Shown: positions 19,846 through 30,114, counted from the stretch's first letter. The stretch is 64,000 nt of DNA from Sagittula stellata E-37 (GCF_039724765.1 NZ_CP155729.1:2055501-2119500); one strand, 5' to 3'. Translations and numbers: made by a program. The notes: generated by a model from the letters alone, not told the origin.

Positions 19846-21069
19846 ATGATGGACGGCTCCAAAGGTTTCGAAGACGCCCTGACGGGTGAACAGAAAATCC
19901 GCAACTTCAACATCAACTTCGGTCCGCAGCACCCGGCGGCGCACGGCGTGTTGCGCCTCGTGCTGGAACTCGATGGCGAGATCGTGGAACGCTGCGACCC
20001 GCACATCGGCCTGCTGCACCGCGGGACCGAGAAGCTGATGGAGAGCCGGACCTACCTTCAGAACCTGCCGTATTTCGACCGCCTCGACTATGTTGCGCCG
20101 ATGAACCAGGAACACGCCTGGTGTCTCGCGATCGAGCGTCTGACCGGCGTTGAGGTTCCGCGCCGCGCGTCGCTGATCCGGGTGCTCTATTCGGAAATCG
20201 GCCGGGTGCTGAACCACCTGCTGAACGTGACCACGCAAGCCATGGACGTGGGGGCGCTGACGCCGCCGCTCTGGGGCTTCGAGGAGCGCGAGAAGCTGAT
20301 GATCTTCTACGAGCGGGCTTGCGGTGCGCGCCTGCACTCGGCCTACTTCCGGCCGGGCGGGGTGCACCAGGACCTGCCGCCGAAACTGATCGACGATATC
20401 GAGCAGTGGGCAAAGGAGTTTCCGGCCAAGCTGGACGATATCGACGGCCTGCTGACCGAGAACCGCATCTTCAAGCAACGCAACGCCGACATCGGTGTCG
20501 TGACCGAGCAGGAGATCCTCGACTGGGGTTTCTCCGGTGTCATGGTGCGCGGCTCCGGCCTCGCGTGGGATTTGCGCCGTGCCCAGCCCTACGAGTGCTA
20601 CGACGAGTTCGACTTCAAGATCCCGGTGGGCAAGAACGGCGATTGCTACGACCGTTACCTGTGCCGGATGGCGGAGATGCGCGAATCGACGAAGATCATC
20701 CTGCAGGCGGTCGAAAAGCTGCGTGCGCCGGACGGTCAGGGCGATGTCCTTGCCCGGGGCAAGGTCACGCCGCCGAAGCGCGACGAGATGAAGACCTCGA
20801 TGGAGGCGCTCATCCACCATTTCAAGCTTTACACCGAAGGGTTCCATGTTCCCGCGGGCGAAGTTTATGCCGCGGTGGAGGCACCCAAGGGCGAATTCGG
20901 CGTATATCTCGTGGCGGATGGCACCAACAAGCCATACCGGGCAAAGCTGCGCGCGCCGGGCTACCTGCACCTGCAGGCGATGGACCACGTTGCAAGCGGC
21001 CACCAATTGGCCGACGTGGCGGCGATCATCGGCACGATGGATATCGTTTTCGGCGAGGTCGACCGCTGA
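19846..21069 (+). CDS. nuoD: NADH-quinone oxidoreductase subunit D
   Basis: The 407-residue 49-kDa-type subunit that forms most of the quinone cavity with NuoB. It shows [20 protein letters not shown] with the quinone-contacting His, [14 protein letters not shown] and the C-terminal [32 protein letters not shown] lies upstream; ATG 19849 is an equally placed alternative. Confidence 0.96.
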   Translation: MMDGSKGFEDALTGEQKIRNFNINFGPQHPAAHGVLRLVLELDGEIVERCDPHIGLLHRGTEKLMESRTYLQNLPYFDRLDYVAPMNQEHAWCLAIERLTGVEVPRRASLIRVLYSEIGRVLNHLLNVTTQAMDVGALTPPLWGFEEREKLMIFYERACGARLHSAYFRPGGVHQDLPPKLIDDIEQWAKEFPAKLDDIDGLLTENRIFKQRNADIGVVTEQEILDWGFSGVMVRGSGLAWDLRRAQPYECYDEFDFKIPVGKNGDCYDRYLCRMAEMRESTKIILQAVEKLRAPDGQGDVLARGKVTPPKRDEMKTSMEALIHHFKLYTEGFHVPAGEVYAAVEAPKGEFGVYLVADGTNKPYRAKLRAPGYLHLQAMDHVASGHQLADVAAIIGTMDIVFGEVDR

Positions 21070-21160
21070 GGTGCGGCTTGTCTGGCGATCCGCTGCGGTG
21101 AACGGACGGCAGGTCACGGGCAAGAACAGACAGGCCGCGCGAAGAGGCCGGACGAGGGAA

Positions 21161-21484
21161 ATGAAAATGAAGAAACTGTTTCTGTGTGTCCCGATTCTGG
21201 CGCTCGCCGGGTGCGTGGAACTGGGCATGGCGCCCAAGGATACCACGCCGGAGATGCTGGCACAGTGGGACGCGGCCGTGGCTTCTATCGGCTGCGACCT
21301 GGTCTCTGAAAGCGATTACCTGCCGGTGGAACTGCAGACCGGCATTCCGCGCCCGATGCTGATCGAGATCGCGCAATACAAGATCCAGAAGCAGGAAGCC
21401 GTGTCGCTGGAAAACGGCGGCGTGCGCTCTGTCGTGGGCGCATGTGCGCCGCAGCCCGAAGCGCAGGTGGCGCAGGCAGGCTGA
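21161..21484 (+). CDS. small lipoprotein within the nuo operon
   Basis: A 107-residue product whose signal sequence ends in the lipobox LALAGC, with lipidation at C18. The mature part is acidic, contains DAAVASIGCDLVSESDYLP and ends in an Ala/Gln-rich tail. GAGGGAA precedes the ATG. It lies between nuoD and nuoE, the first of several exported proteins inside the operon. No known family. It may be an envelope factor merely co-expressed with complex I. Confidence 0.75.
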   Translation: MKMKKLFLCVPILALAGCVELGMAPKDTTPEMLAQWDAAVASIGCDLVSESDYLPVELQTGIPRPMLIEIAQYKIQKQEAVSLENGGVRSVVGACAPQPEAQVAQAG

Positions 21485-21537
21485 GCGGAGCCGGCTGGAA
21501 CGTGATACGGCGCAGGCGCGCCAGAAGGAGTTGAGAC

Positions 21538-22266
21538 ATGCTGCGACGGCTGCATCCCGAACAACCGGACAGCTTCGAGTTTACCGAAGCGAACCTCGCC
21601 TGGGCGAAAGAGCAGATCACGAAGTATCCCGCCGGGCGTCAGGCTTCGGCCATCATTCCGCTGCTCTGGCGGGCGCAGGAGCAGGAGGGCTGGCTCACCC
21701 GTCCCGCCATCGAGTACGTGTCCGAGATGTTGGGCATGGCCTACATTCGCGGGCTCGAAGTGGCGACCTTCTACTTCATGTTCCAGCTTCAGCCGACCGG
21801 TTCGGTCGCGCATATCCAGATTTGCGGTACGACGTCCTGCATGATCTGCGGGGCAGAGGATCTGATGGCCGTCTGCCGGGACAAGATCTCGGCGAAACCG
21901 CACACGCTGTCGGAAGACGGCAGGTTCTCTTGGGAAGAGGTCGAGTGCCTCGGCGCCTGCACAAACGCGCCCATGGCGCAGATCGGCAAGGACTACTACG
22001 AGGATCTCACCGCAGAGAAACTGGGTGCCCTGCTGGACGCGCTGGACAAGGGTGAGGTGCCGCAGCCGGGGCCGCAGAATGGCCGGTTCGCGTCGGAACC
22101 GCTGGGCGGGGCGACCACTCTGACCGAATACACCAACGCATCGATCAAGATGAACGCCAGCGCGCAACTGGCGGAGGACATCGGCGACACGGTGAAGCGC
22201 ATCGACGGGACGGAGGTGCCGCTCGCGGCGCCCTGGACCGATCAGGCGGGCACCCGCGGCGCCTGA
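21538..22266 (+). CDS. nuoE: NADH-quinone oxidoreductase subunit E
   Basis: A 242-residue 24-kDa-type subunit with the [2Fe-2S] cluster N1a: [11 protein letters not shown] and [10 protein letters not shown] supply four cysteines. Residues after about 165 form a C-terminal extension not found in short homologues such as the E. coli protein, but usual in this lineage. AGAAGGAG lies upstream. A hairpin with a T-rich tail follows its stop. Confidence 0.95.
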   Translation: MLRRLHPEQPDSFEFTEANLAWAKEQITKYPAGRQASAIIPLLWRAQEQEGWLTRPAIEYVSEMLGMAYIRGLEVATFYFMFQLQPTGSVAHIQICGTTSCMICGAEDLMAVCRDKISAKPHTLSEDGRFSWEEVECLGACTNAPMAQIGKDYYEDLTAEKLGALLDALDKGEVPQPGPQNGRFASEPLGGATTLTEYTNASIKMNASAQLAEDIGDTVKRIDGTEVPLAAPWTDQAGTRGA

Positions 22267-22289
22267 TTGCATGTCACAGACACGGTTGG

Positions 22290-22324
22290 AACGGCGGTCC
22301 CTTACACGGGGCCGCCGTTTCGCT
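22290..22324 (+). terminator. intra-operon hairpin terminator or attenuator after nuoE
   Basis: AACGGCGGTCCC pairs with GGGGCCGCCGTT (12 bp, one wobble) and is followed by TTCGCTTT. A terminator here would reduce transcription of distal nuo genes, unless a new promoter follows or readthrough is partial. Confidence 0.55.
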
Positions 22325-22496
22325 TTGCGGCTATAGCGATTCTCCGGTCCGGGCCTCCGGGTTCCCCGCTGACGGGGGGTATTCTTTTGTCCCATACGGC
22401 GCATCTGAGATTGTCTCCACTGACGAAGGGGGCAAAAGTGTTTAGAATGCTTGGTAAACACCTTGCTGGTGGAAACGTAGATGGGAGAACGGCCGA

Positions 22497-23513
22497 ATGA
22501 GAACGAATGGCAACTGCACCATGATGAGCTGGGGAATAGCGGCGGCGCTGGGGGTTTTGGCGTTTCTGCTGCTCGTCGGAAGCAACGGGTTCGGCACGGC
22601 CCTGTTTCTCGGGATCGTCGCGTTCGTGTTGCTGGGATTGCTGTTCCAGTGGCTGTTCTGTGCCCCTCTGCCGAAAGCTGGTGAAACCGGTGTGACGGCG
22701 GAGCCGTCCGGCGGCGACAGCGCGGACACTTCGGCTTCCAAAGCTCAGGCGCCGTCCACCGCTGCGGCGGCCTCGGCCGGTGCGGCTGCGGCAAGCGCGG
22801 CCTCGGCCTCCACTGCCGAGAAACCTGCGGAAGATACCGAACCCGAGCCGGACCCGCAGCCTGTTGCGGAAACGGCGCCGGTTGCGGAGGCGGCCACATC
22901 TGACGCGCCTGAGGAACCGGAGCCTGCGCCCAGTGCCCAGCCTGCGCCCGAGAGCGCGGAGGCGGATGCCGAAGACAGCGCCGATGAGTCCGGATCGCGT
23001 GTGAAGCCCAGCACGCCGCTGGCCGGTGAGGCCGATCTCGCCAGCCGCAAGGGGTCGTGGACCTATCGGAAATCCGAAGCGGAACCGGAAGACGCGACCC
23101 TCTCCGGCAGCGCGGATGGCGCTGCGGGCAGTGTCGACGGCGCCAAGGTCCAGAGCGCTCCTGACGCGGGCGACGCCAAGGAGGCCGCGGCTGAAGCGGA
23201 CAAGGCTGACACGGCGGGCGAGGGTTCAAAGCCTGCATTGCTTGACGGGCCTGAGGGCGGCACGCCGGATGATCTGAAGCAGATCAAGGGCATCGGACCG
23301 AAGCTAGAACAGGTCTGCCATTCGATCGGCGTCTACCATTTTCACCAGATCGCGGCCTGGACGGAGGATGAGGTCGCCTGGGCGGATGCCAACCTTGTCG
23401 GATTCAAGGGGCGCGTGAGCCGCGACAACTGGGTCTCGCAGGCCAGGTTGCTTGCTGAGGGCGGCGAGACGGAGTTCTCGACTCGTGTCCAAAAGGGTGG
23501 CGTCTACGAGTGA
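22497..23513 (+). CDS. membrane-anchored protein with C-terminal helix-hairpin-helix domain
   Basis: A 338-residue protein between nuoE and nuoF. Two membrane helices occupy roughly residues 10-55. A long, low-complexity Ala/Glu/Pro/Asp-rich region follows (60-250). The last 85 residues form a helix-hairpin-helix-type domain with LKQIKGIGPKLEQVCHSIGV and YHFHQIAAWTEDEVAWADAN. The same C-terminal domain is repeated in the next gene. Such domains usually bind DNA or protein. GGGAG precedes the ATG by 9 nt. No established function. Confidence 0.8.
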   Translation: MRTNGNCTMMSWGIAAALGVLAFLLLVGSNGFGTALFLGIVAFVLLGLLFQWLFCAPLPKAGETGVTAEPSGGDSADTSASKAQAPSTAAAASAGAAAASAASASTAEKPAEDTEPEPDPQPVAETAPVAEAATSDAPEEPEPAPSAQPAPESAEADAEDSADESGSRVKPSTPLAGEADLASRKGSWTYRKSEAEPEDATLSGSADGAAGSVDGAKVQSAPDAGDAKEAAAEADKADTAGEGSKPALLDGPEGGTPDDLKQIKGIGPKLEQVCHSIGVYHFHQIAAWTEDEVAWADANLVGFKGRVSRDNWVSQARLLAEGGETEFSTRVQKGGVYE

Positions 23514-23677
23514 CCGACGCCGGGCGGGGCGCGGATACGCGCCCTGCGACTCCGGGGCGGCTTGCACATGGACCCATGATGTGTCAGGCGTGAACCCGGC
23601 ACTGTTGGGGAGGAACGGCGCTTTGACTGGCGGCGCGGAAAGACCTGCGCCCCGCGAACTCGAGCGAGGACGTGACC

Positions 23678-24376
23678 ATGAAAATGACTCCCAAGAAGAC
23701 TTTCACCCCGGACTATTCTCCTGTCGTCAAGATGATGGCGATGCAGACCCGGCTGATGGTCGAGACCAGCCAGAACATGATGAAGCTGGCGATGCTGCCC
23801 TGGCAGGGCATGCCCATGCCTTCGATGAAGGCGGGCTTCGGCAGCATCTGCGCGCCGGGTGGCGTTGCGAAGAAAGCCCCGTCGGCCAAGGCTGCCGCTG
23901 AAGCGGTCGAAAAGGCCGCCGCGGTGACCGAAGAGGTTGTCGAGACCACGGCCAAGGCCGCCGATCAGGTTGTTGAGGCCTCCGCCGAGGCTGCGGAAGA
24001 GGTTGCCGAGACCACCGTCGAAACAATGGAGGCCACGGTCGACACGACGACCGAGAGCGTCGAAGACGTGGCAGCCGATGCGGCGGAAACCACCGCCGAG
24101 ACTGTCGAAGCGGCAGACGACATGGCGGAAGAAATCGTCGGTGTGGCCCCGGCCTTCCTGTCCGCGCCCGAGGGCGAGGCGGACGATCTGACCACCCTTA
24201 TGGGCGTCGGTCCGAAGCTGGCGGTGACCCTCAACGAGGCGGGTATCTACCATTTCAGCCAGATCGCGGAATGGACAGAGGACAACGTCGCGTGGGTCGA
24301 TGCAAACATCGCCGGCGTGCGTGGCCGCGCCGCGAAGAACGGCTGGGTGGCGCAGGCCGCCGACCTCACGAAGTGA
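23678..24376 (+). CDS. soluble coiled-coil protein with C-terminal helix-hairpin-helix domain
   Basis: A 232-residue paralogue of the previous gene over the C-terminal domain: LTTLMGVGPKLAVTLNEAGI and YHFSQIAEWTEDNVAWVDAN. The N-terminus (about 50 residues) is Met-rich and amphipathic, somewhat phasin-like. The middle is an Ala/Glu/Thr/Val-rich coiled coil with 11-residue-like periodicity. No membrane helix is present. The ATG is chosen over the GTG at 23672 because GAGGA lies 7 nt before it. Role in the nuo operon unknown. Confidence 0.78.
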   Translation: MKMTPKKTFTPDYSPVVKMMAMQTRLMVETSQNMMKLAMLPWQGMPMPSMKAGFGSICAPGGVAKKAPSAKAAAEAVEKAAAVTEEVVETTAKAADQVVEASAEAAEEVAETTVETMEATVDTTTESVEDVAADAAETTAETVEAADDMAEEIVGVAPAFLSAPEGEADDLTTLMGVGPKLAVTLNEAGIYHFSQIAEWTEDNVAWVDANIAGVRGRAAKNGWVAQAADLTK

Positions 24377-24390
24377 ATTGACGGCGGGCG

Positions 24391-24609
24391 ATGGCTAAGA
24401 AGGACGACCTTAACCGGCAGGGGCGCAAGATCGCGCTCGTGATTGCCGGGACCGGTGTGTTCTGGATTGCCATCACCGCCATCGGCGGGGCGCTGGACTG
24501 GAGCCAGCGCCTCCGTGCCCTGTTCGACCTTGTGGCACTTGCCGGGTTTATCTGGGCGTTCTGGATGATATACGGGCTCTGGCGGGCGCGCCAGGAACAC
24601 GAAGGATAA
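24391..24609 (+). CDS. small two-helix membrane protein (DUF5337-like)
   Basis: A 72-residue protein with a basic N-terminus and two membrane helices (IALVIAGTGVFWIAITAIGG and ALFDLVALAGFIWAFWMIYG). From memory it resembles DUF5337 of Rhodobacteraceae, a family without known function. It sits 3 bp before nuoF, so it is certainly co-transcribed. It could be a lineage-specific assembly or accessory subunit of complex I. Confidence 0.72.
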   Translation: MAKKDDLNRQGRKIALVIAGTGVFWIAITAIGGALDWSQRLRALFDLVALAGFIWAFWMIYGLWRARQEHEG

Positions 24610-24612
24610 GCG

Positions 24613-25911
24613 ATGCTTCATGATCAGGACCGGATCTTCACCAATCTTTACGGCATGCATGACCGGACGTTGGACGGCGCGAAAAAGCGCGGTCACTGGG
24701 ACGGCACGGCGGGGCTGATCGAGAAGGGGCGCGACTGGATCATCCAGGAAATGAAGGACAGCGGGCTGCGTGGGCGCGGCGGCGCTGGCTTCCCAACCGG
24801 TCTGAAATGGTCCTTCATGCCGAAGGAAAGCGACGGTCGTCCGGCCTACCTGGTTGTGAACGCCGACGAATCGGAGCCGGGGACCTGCAAGGACCGCGAG
24901 ATCATGCGCCACGATCCGCACACGCTGATCGAGGGCTGCCTGTTCGCGTCCTTCGCGATGCAGGCGCACGCCTGCTACATCTACATTCGCGGTGAGTACA
25001 TCCGTGAGCGTGAGGCGCTGCAGCGTGCCATCGACGAGGCCTACGATGCCGGACTGGTCGGGCCGAACGCGGCCGGATCGGGCTGGGATTTCGAGATCTT
25101 CCTGCACCACGGCGCCGGCGCCTACATCTGTGGCGAAGAAACCGCGCTGCTGGAAAGCCTCGAAGGCAAGAAGGGCATGCCCCGCATGAAACCGCCGTTC
25201 CCTGCCGGCGCGGGTCTGTACGGTTGCCCGACCACCGTGAACAACGTCGAATCCATCGCCGTCGTGCCGACGATCCTGCGTCGCGGCGCGTCGTGGTTCT
25301 CGTCCTTCGGACGCGAGAACAACGCAGGCACGAAGCTGTTCGCCGTCTCGGGCCACGTCAACAAGCCCTGCGTCGTCGAAGAGGCGATGTCGATTTCCTT
25401 CGAGGAGCTGATCGAAAAGCACTGCGGCGGCATCCGTGGCGGCTGGGACAACCTCAAGGCGGTGATCCCCGGCGGCTCTTCCGTGCCGTGCGTGCGTGGC
25501 GAGAAGATGAAGGACGCCATCATGGACTTCGATTACCTGCGGGGGGAGCTGGGTTCCGGCCTCGGCACCGCGGCGGTCATCGTGATGGACAAGGACACCG
25601 ACATCATCAAGGCGATCTGGCGGCTGGCGAAGTTCTACAAGCACGAGTCCTGCGGCCAGTGCACACCCTGCCGCGAAGGCACGGGCTGGATGATGCGCGT
25701 CATGGACCGCCTTGTGCGTGGCGAGGCCGATGAAGAAGAGATCGACATGCTGTGGGACGTGACCAAACAGGTCGAGGGCCACACGATCTGCGCCCTTGGC
25801 GACGCCGCGGCCTGGCCGATTCAGGGCCTGATCCGCAACTTCCGCGACGAGATCGAGGATCGGATCAAGGCGCAGAAATCCGGCCGGGTGAGCGCGGTCG
25901 CGGCAGAATAA
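24613..25911 (+). CDS. nuoF: NADH-quinone oxidoreductase subunit F
   Basis: The 432-residue NADH- and FMN-binding subunit. The NADH loop is [13 protein letters not shown], the FMN region [15 protein letters not shown] and [17 protein letters not shown]. The [4Fe-4S] N3 ligands are in [15 protein letters not shown] plus the later cysteine in [19 protein letters not shown] lies upstream. A strong terminator follows 20 bp after the stop. Confidence 0.97.
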   Translation: MLHDQDRIFTNLYGMHDRTLDGAKKRGHWDGTAGLIEKGRDWIIQEMKDSGLRGRGGAGFPTGLKWSFMPKESDGRPAYLVVNADESEPGTCKDREIMRHDPHTLIEGCLFASFAMQAHACYIYIRGEYIREREALQRAIDEAYDAGLVGPNAAGSGWDFEIFLHHGAGAYICGEETALLESLEGKKGMPRMKPPFPAGAGLYGCPTTVNNVESIAVVPTILRRGASWFSSFGRENNAGTKLFAVSGHVNKPCVVEEAMSISFEELIEKHCGGIRGGWDNLKAVIPGGSSVPCVRGEKMKDAIMDFDYLRGELGSGLGTAAVIVMDKDTDIIKAIWRLAKFYKHESCGQCTPCREGTGWMMRVMDRLVRGEADEEEIDMLWDVTKQVEGHTICALGDAAAWPIQGLIRNFRDEIEDRIKAQKSGRVSAVAAE

Positions 25912-25933
25912 ACAGCTTTTGCCATCGAATCGG

Positions 25934-25958
25934 AAAGGGCGCCGCAGGGCGCCCTTTT
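25934..25958 (+). terminator. rho-independent terminator after nuoF
   Basis: AAGGGCGCC / GGCGCCCTT, 9-bp GC-rich stem with a 4-base loop, followed by TTTT. It divides the nuo gene set into a first (A-F) and second (G-N) transcription block. Confidence 0.8.
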
Positions 25959-25980
25959 GTGTTTCTGGGAGGGGCCGGGA

Positions 25981-26166
25981 TCACTTGGTCCCGGTTTCTT
26001 CCTTCAGCGTCTCACGATCCTCTGCGGGCATTCCCTTGGACATGTCGTCAGAGGTCTCGGCGTTCTTTTCCCGGCCCACGTCGTCGTGTTCGGTGAACTT
26101 CCGGGTCTTTGCCTTCTCGTCGGCATCCTTTTCCGGCAGCGGGCGGGTCTTGGGTGTATCGGTCAT
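25981..26166 (-). CDS. small hydrophilic, probably disordered protein
   Basis: A 61-residue protein almost entirely of charged and polar residues (MTDTPKTRPLPEKDADEKAK...). It has no cysteine or hydrophobic core, so it should be unfolded. AAGGAGGAG precedes the ATG, a strong initiation signal. It is transcribed against nuo, inside the F-G interval. The composition resembles stress-protection or general-stress small proteins, but no family is claimed. Confidence 0.7.
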   Translation of the reverse strand: MTDTPKTRPLPEKDADEKAKTRKFTEHDDVGREKNAETSDDMSKGMPAEDRETLKEETGTK

Positions 26167-26375
26167 GTCAGCTCCTCCTTTACAAACAAAACCCCCGAGC
26201 GGGCGGGGCGGTTCCCAAACGGCCAACGGCCTTCTGCGGGGAAAGCAGTCCATGCTGCCCGGCCATGCTGTCCGGATCGAATAAAGCCCGCCGAAAATGC
26301 GTTGGCCATTCCGGCGCGCGGGTCCTTATAGTGTCGCCGAACGCCGCAAGGCGAATGACATGGGGGCAAACATCA

Positions 26376-26864
26376 ATGCAGATGCATCTCGCGGAACTGA
26401 ACATCGGCCGGCTTGTGGCGCCTACGGACGATCCTCGCGTGGCAGAGTTCATGGACGCGCTCGACCGGATCAACGGTCTGGGCAAGCGCATGCCGGGTTT
26501 CGTCTGGATGATGGAAGGCTCGGGTGAACCGGGGACGGGCAACACCGAGAACAACATCGGCGACGATCCGCAGTTTGTTGCCAACATGACGGTCTGGGAA
26601 GACGTGGCCAGCCTCGAACGCTTCGTCTGGGGCACGATCCACCGTCAGTTCTACGAACGGCGGCAGGAGTGGTTCGACGTCTTGGGCGACATGCACTTCG
26701 TCATGTGGTGGGTGCCGGCAGGACATCGCCCGACGCTGGAAGAGGGGCTGGCGAAGCTTGACCTCCTTCGGCGGGAAGGCGACAGTGACGCCGCCTTCGG
26801 CTGGTCCCACCTGACCGAAGCGCGCATGTGGCGTGACAAGCGCTGCGACGCGAAGGCCGGATAA
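26376..26864 (+). CDS. DUF3291 domain protein (dimeric alpha-beta barrel fold)
   Basis: A 162-residue protein with the DUF3291 pattern: LAELNIGRLVAPTDDPRVAE, DRINGLGKRMPGFVW, FVANMTVWEDVASLERFVW and the closing MWWVPAGHRPTLEEGLAKLD. The family belongs to the antibiotic biosynthesis monooxygenase-like fold; catalysis is unproven. ATG 26355 is an alternative start. It lies between the two halves of the nuo set. Confidence 0.82.
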   Translation: MQMHLAELNIGRLVAPTDDPRVAEFMDALDRINGLGKRMPGFVWMMEGSGEPGTGNTENNIGDDPQFVANMTVWEDVASLERFVWGTIHRQFYERRQEWFDVLGDMHFVMWWVPAGHRPTLEEGLAKLDLLRREGDSDAAFGWSHLTEARMWRDKRCDAKAG

Positions 26865-26894
26865 GGTGCTTCGGAAAGAACAAGAGGCCGGAGA

Positions 26895-27338
26895 ATGAGC
26901 AATTTGAACCACTTGGCTCCACGACAGGCGGGGATGGACCGCGCCGCCACCAAGACAGAGGCCCTGCGCGCACCTTCGGTTGCTTCGGGTGCGCTGCTGC
27001 GCGGGGGCACGATCCTGCTGCTGATCGCCGCGATGGCGGTGCTTGCCGGATGTGGCGCCAGCCAACGCCGGCAGGTCCAGACCTTCGACGGCCAGACCTT
27101 CCGTGGCAGCGCCAAGGCGTCCGGCGAAGATCGTCAATACTTCGTGGCGTCGGTCCGCGATCCGCGAAAGAGCATCGACGGCGCGATCCAGGCGGCTGAG
27201 TATCAGGCGGTGAAACACTGCATCAACCTGTACGGCACCTCGGACATCGACTGGGAGATCGGCCCGGAAACGCCGAAGGACCAGCTTTCGATCACCGGCG
27301 ACTCGCTGACACTGACCGGGCGCTGCAAGGACATCTAG
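26895..27338 (+). CDS. lipoprotein, unknown function
   Basis: A 147-residue product with a membrane segment ending in the lipobox VLAGC (Cys about 53). The N-terminal extension before it is unusually long, so translation may start at the internal Met14. The mature domain is polar with two cysteines (KHCINLY and GRCKDI) that could form a disulfide. It lies 30 bp after the DUF3291 gene. No family recognised. Confidence 0.68.
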   Translation: MSNLNHLAPRQAGMDRAATKTEALRAPSVASGALLRGGTILLLIAAMAVLAGCGASQRRQVQTFDGQTFRGSAKASGEDRQYFVASVRDPRKSIDGAIQAAEYQAVKHCINLYGTSDIDWEIGPETPKDQLSITGDSLTLTGRCKDI

Positions 27339-27473
27339 GCGGCTGACCGCAGGGCGGGCGCAGTTAGCGCGCCGTGTCTTGCCGATCGCGGGCGGAATCC
27401 GCCCGCGTTATTGCATATCCAAGCGGTTCCAAGCCTCTTGTGTCGAGATCGCCGTGTAACCGAGGACCCATTC

Positions 27474-27866
27474 ATGCGCCTGATTCCATCCGTCCTGATC
27501 CTTGCCCTCCTGGCGTCGGCAGCGGTTGCCAAGCCGCCTCTGCGCGAGGTTCGTGAAATCGACGACCAGTTGATGATGATCGCCATCGCGGACGAGATTC
27601 GTAAGTCTTGCAAGGGAATCGATGCCCGTTTCCTGCGCGGAATCGCGGAGCTCAACGGCTTGAAGTCGAAGGCGAAATCGCTTGGCTATTCGTCCTCGGA
27701 GATCGACGAATACGCCACGTCGAAGTCGGAGAAAGCGCGCATGAGGTCCAAGGCCGAGTCGTGGCTGGCCAGCCAGGGCGTGAAAGCCAACGACAAGGCG
27801 TCGCTTTGCAGCTTCGGGAAGGCGCAGATGGCAGGGGGCACCTACATCGGGTCGCTGTTGCGCTGA
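27474..27866 (+). CDS. exported protein (DUF5333-like)
   Basis: A 130-residue product with a signal peptide (RLIPSVLILALLASAAVA). The mature helical domain contains IADEIRKSCKGIDARFLRG and a second cysteine at SLCSFGKAQ. From memory it matches DUF5333, a Rhodobacteraceae family usually found near nuoG. GAGGA precedes the ATG by 7 nt. Function unknown. Confidence 0.72.
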   Translation: MRLIPSVLILALLASAAVAKPPLREVREIDDQLMMIAIADEIRKSCKGIDARFLRGIAELNGLKSKAKSLGYSSSEIDEYATSKSEKARMRSKAESWLASQGVKANDKASLCSFGKAQMAGGTYIGSLLR

Positions 27867-27900
27867 GGTAAATTCCTGACTTGAACGGTCACCTTCACAG

Positions 27901-27979
27901 GCGCTGAAATCCCGGTCATCGGGCCGCTCTCCTGCAATCAAGTTGCTTTGCCGCGTCGATTTTTCCGGGATTTCTGCGC
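27901..27979. repeat. long inverted repeat upstream of nuoG
   Basis: Arms 27901-27915 and 27965-27979 pair over 15 bp with one mismatch (GCGCTGAAATCCCGG / CCGGGATTTCTGCGC), separated by 49 bp. It lies in the 229-bp gap before nuoG, about 115 bp from its start. It could be a leader structure or the ends of a small palindromic element. Confidence 0.7.
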
Positions 27980-28095
27980 CGCTGCATCTGGCGCAGCCGG
28001 ACATGTCGCGGTAGAACCCGTCGCAAGTCGCGCCCGGTCCGTCGGCCAGTCCGGTGGGCAGGGCGCTGCCATCTGCAATCTGGAGAGGCACCGGC

Positions 28096-30114
28096 ATGTC
28101 CGACTTGCGAAAGCTCATCATCGACGGTCAGGAAATCGAGGTCGACGGGGCAATGACCCTGATCCAGGCCTGTGAGGAGGCCGGCATCGAGGTGCCGCGC
28201 TTCTGTTACCACGAGCGTCTGTCGATTGCCGGGAACTGCCGGATGTGTCTTGTCGAGGTCGTGGGCGGTCCGCCGAAGCCCGCCGCGTCCTGCGCGATGC
28301 AGGTCCGCGACATGCGCCCGGGCCGCAACGGCGAGCCGCCGGAGATCAAGACCAACTCGCCCATGGTGAAGAAGGCCCGCGAGGGGGTGATGGAGTTCCT
28401 GCTCATCAACCACCCGCTCGACTGTCCGATCTGCGATCAGGGCGGCGAATGCGATCTTCAGGACCAGGCAATGGCCTATGGCGTCGATTTCTCGCGCTTC
28501 CGCGAGCCGAAGCGCGCGTCGACCGATCTGGACCTTGGGCCGCTGGTCGAAACGCATATGACGCGCTGCATTTCCTGCACCCGCTGCGTGCGCTTCACCA
28601 CCGAGGTGGCGGGGATCACGCAGATGGGCCAGACGGGCCGGGGCGAGGATGCGGAGATCACCTCGTACCTGAACTCGACCCTCGATTCGAACATGCAGGG
28701 CAACATCATCGACCTGTGCCCGGTTGGCGCGCTGGTGTCGAAGCCCTATGCCTTTACCGCCCGCCCGTGGGAGTTGACCAAGACGGAGACCATCGACGTG
28801 ATGGATGCGCTCGGTTCCAGCATCCGCGTGGATACCAAGGGCCGCGAAGTGATGCGCATCCTGCCGCGTAACCACGACGGCGTGAACGAGGAATGGATTT
28901 CCGACAAGACGCGCTTTGTCTGGGACGGCCTGCGCCGCCAGCGGCTGGACCGGCCCTATGTGCGCACGGACGGCAAGCTGAAGCCCGCAACCTGGGGAGA
29001 GGCGCTGGCCAAGGCGTCCGAGGCGATCAAGGGTGCCTCCAAGCTGGCAGGGATCGTCGGCGATCTGGCCCCGGTCGAAGCGGCCTACAGCCTGAAACAG
29101 CTTGTCGAAGGGCAGGGCGGTGTCGTCGAGTGCCGCACCGATGGCGCCAAGCTGCCCGCCGGCAACCGTTCGGGCTATGTCGGCACGGCCTCCATCGAGG
29201 ACATCGACAGTGCGGAGATGATCCTGCTGATCGGCACCAACCCGCGCGAGGAAGCGCCGGTGCTGAATGCCCGAATCCGCAAGGCATGGGCCGCCGGTGC
29301 CAAAGTCGCGCGGATCGGCACACCCGTCGACTTGACATTCCCCGTGATAGAACTCGGCACCGGTCGTGAGGCTCTGGCCAAGCTGTCGAAGATGGACCAC
29401 TCCGACAAGGAGGGCGTTGCCGGTGTCATGATCATCGGCCAGGGCGCGCTGAACGAGGCCGATGGCGCCGCCGTTCTGGGCACCGCCATGCAGACCGCTG
29501 CCGCCGGATCGTCGAAGTTCATGGTGCTGCACACGGCTGCGGGCCGCGTGGGTGCGATGGACGTGGACGCCACCAACGAGCGCGGCATGGATGCGGTCAG
29601 CGAGGCGGACGTGATCTACAACCTTGGCGCGGACGAGGTGGAGATCGGCGAAGGTGCCTTCGTGATCTACCAGGGGTCGCACGGCGACCGGGGTGCGCAC
29701 CGCGCCGACGTGATTCTGCCCGCTGCCGCCTACACCGAAGAGCAGGGCCTGTTCGTGAACACCGAAGGCCGCCCGCAACTTGCGCTGCGCGCGGGTTTCG
29801 CACCGGGCGATGCCAAGGAGAACTGGGCGATTCTGCGTGCGCTGTCAGCCGAGATCGGCGCGACTCAGCCTTGGAATTCCATCGCGCAATTGCGCCAGGC
29901 GCTGGTTGCGGATGTGCCGCACCTCGCCCGGATCGACGAGGTGCCGGAAAACGAGTGGGCGCCGCTGGACGCCGCCGACATGGGCGATGCGGATTTCCGC
30001 TACCCGGTGAAGGACCACTGGCTGACCAACCCGATTGCCCGCGCGTCGGAGGTCATGGCGGAACTGTCCAAGAACTCGAAAATGCGCGCACAGGCGCCGA
30101 TGGCGGCGGAATAA
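28096..30114 (+). CDS. nuoG: NADH-quinone oxidoreductase subunit G
   Basis: The 672-residue 75-kDa-type subunit carrying most of the electron-transfer chain of complex I. The N-terminus has the [2Fe-2S] ferredoxin domain ([25 protein letters not shown]). The His-ligated cluster motif [19 protein letters not shown] follows, then [12 protein letters not shown] and [10 protein letters not shown]. The C-terminal part is a degenerate molybdopterin-oxidoreductase fold. GGAGAGG lies 8 nt before the ATG. Length matches alphaproteobacterial homologues rather than the longer E. coli form. Confidence 0.97.
   Translation: MSDLRKLIIDGQEIEVDGAMTLIQACEEAGIEVPRFCYHERLSIAGNCRMCLVEVVGGPPKPAASCAMQVRDMRPGRNGEPPEIKTNSPMVKKAREGVMEFLLINHPLDCPICDQGGECDLQDQAMAYGVDFSRFREPKRASTDLDLGPLVETHMTRCISCTRCVRFTTEVAGITQMGQTGRGEDAEITSYLNSTLDSNMQGNIIDLCPVGALVSKPYAFTARPWELTKTETIDVMDALGSSIRVDTKGREVMRILPRNHDGVNEEWISDKTRFVWDGLRRQRLDRPYVRTDGKLKPATWGEALAKASEAIKGASKLAGIVGDLAPVEAAYSLKQLVEGQGGVVECRTDGAKLPAGNRSGYVGTASIEDIDSAEMILLIGTNPREEAPVLNARIRKAWAAGAKVARIGTPVDLTFPVIELGTGREALAKLSKMDHSDKEGVAGVMIIGQGALNEADGAAVLGTAMQTAAAGSSKFMVLHTAAGRVGAMDVDATNERGMDAVSEADVIYNLGADEVEIGEGAFVIYQGSHGDRGAHRADVILPAAAYTEEQGLFVNTEGRPQLALRAGFAPGDAKENWAILRALSAEIGATQPWNSIAQLRQALVADVPHLARIDEVPENEWAPLDAADMGDADFRYPVKDHWLTNPIARASEVMAELSKNSKMRAQAPMAAE

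Noticed and set aside
27916..29778. 620-codon frame opposite nuoG
   Set aside because: Antisense shadow; nuoG has all cluster ligands.
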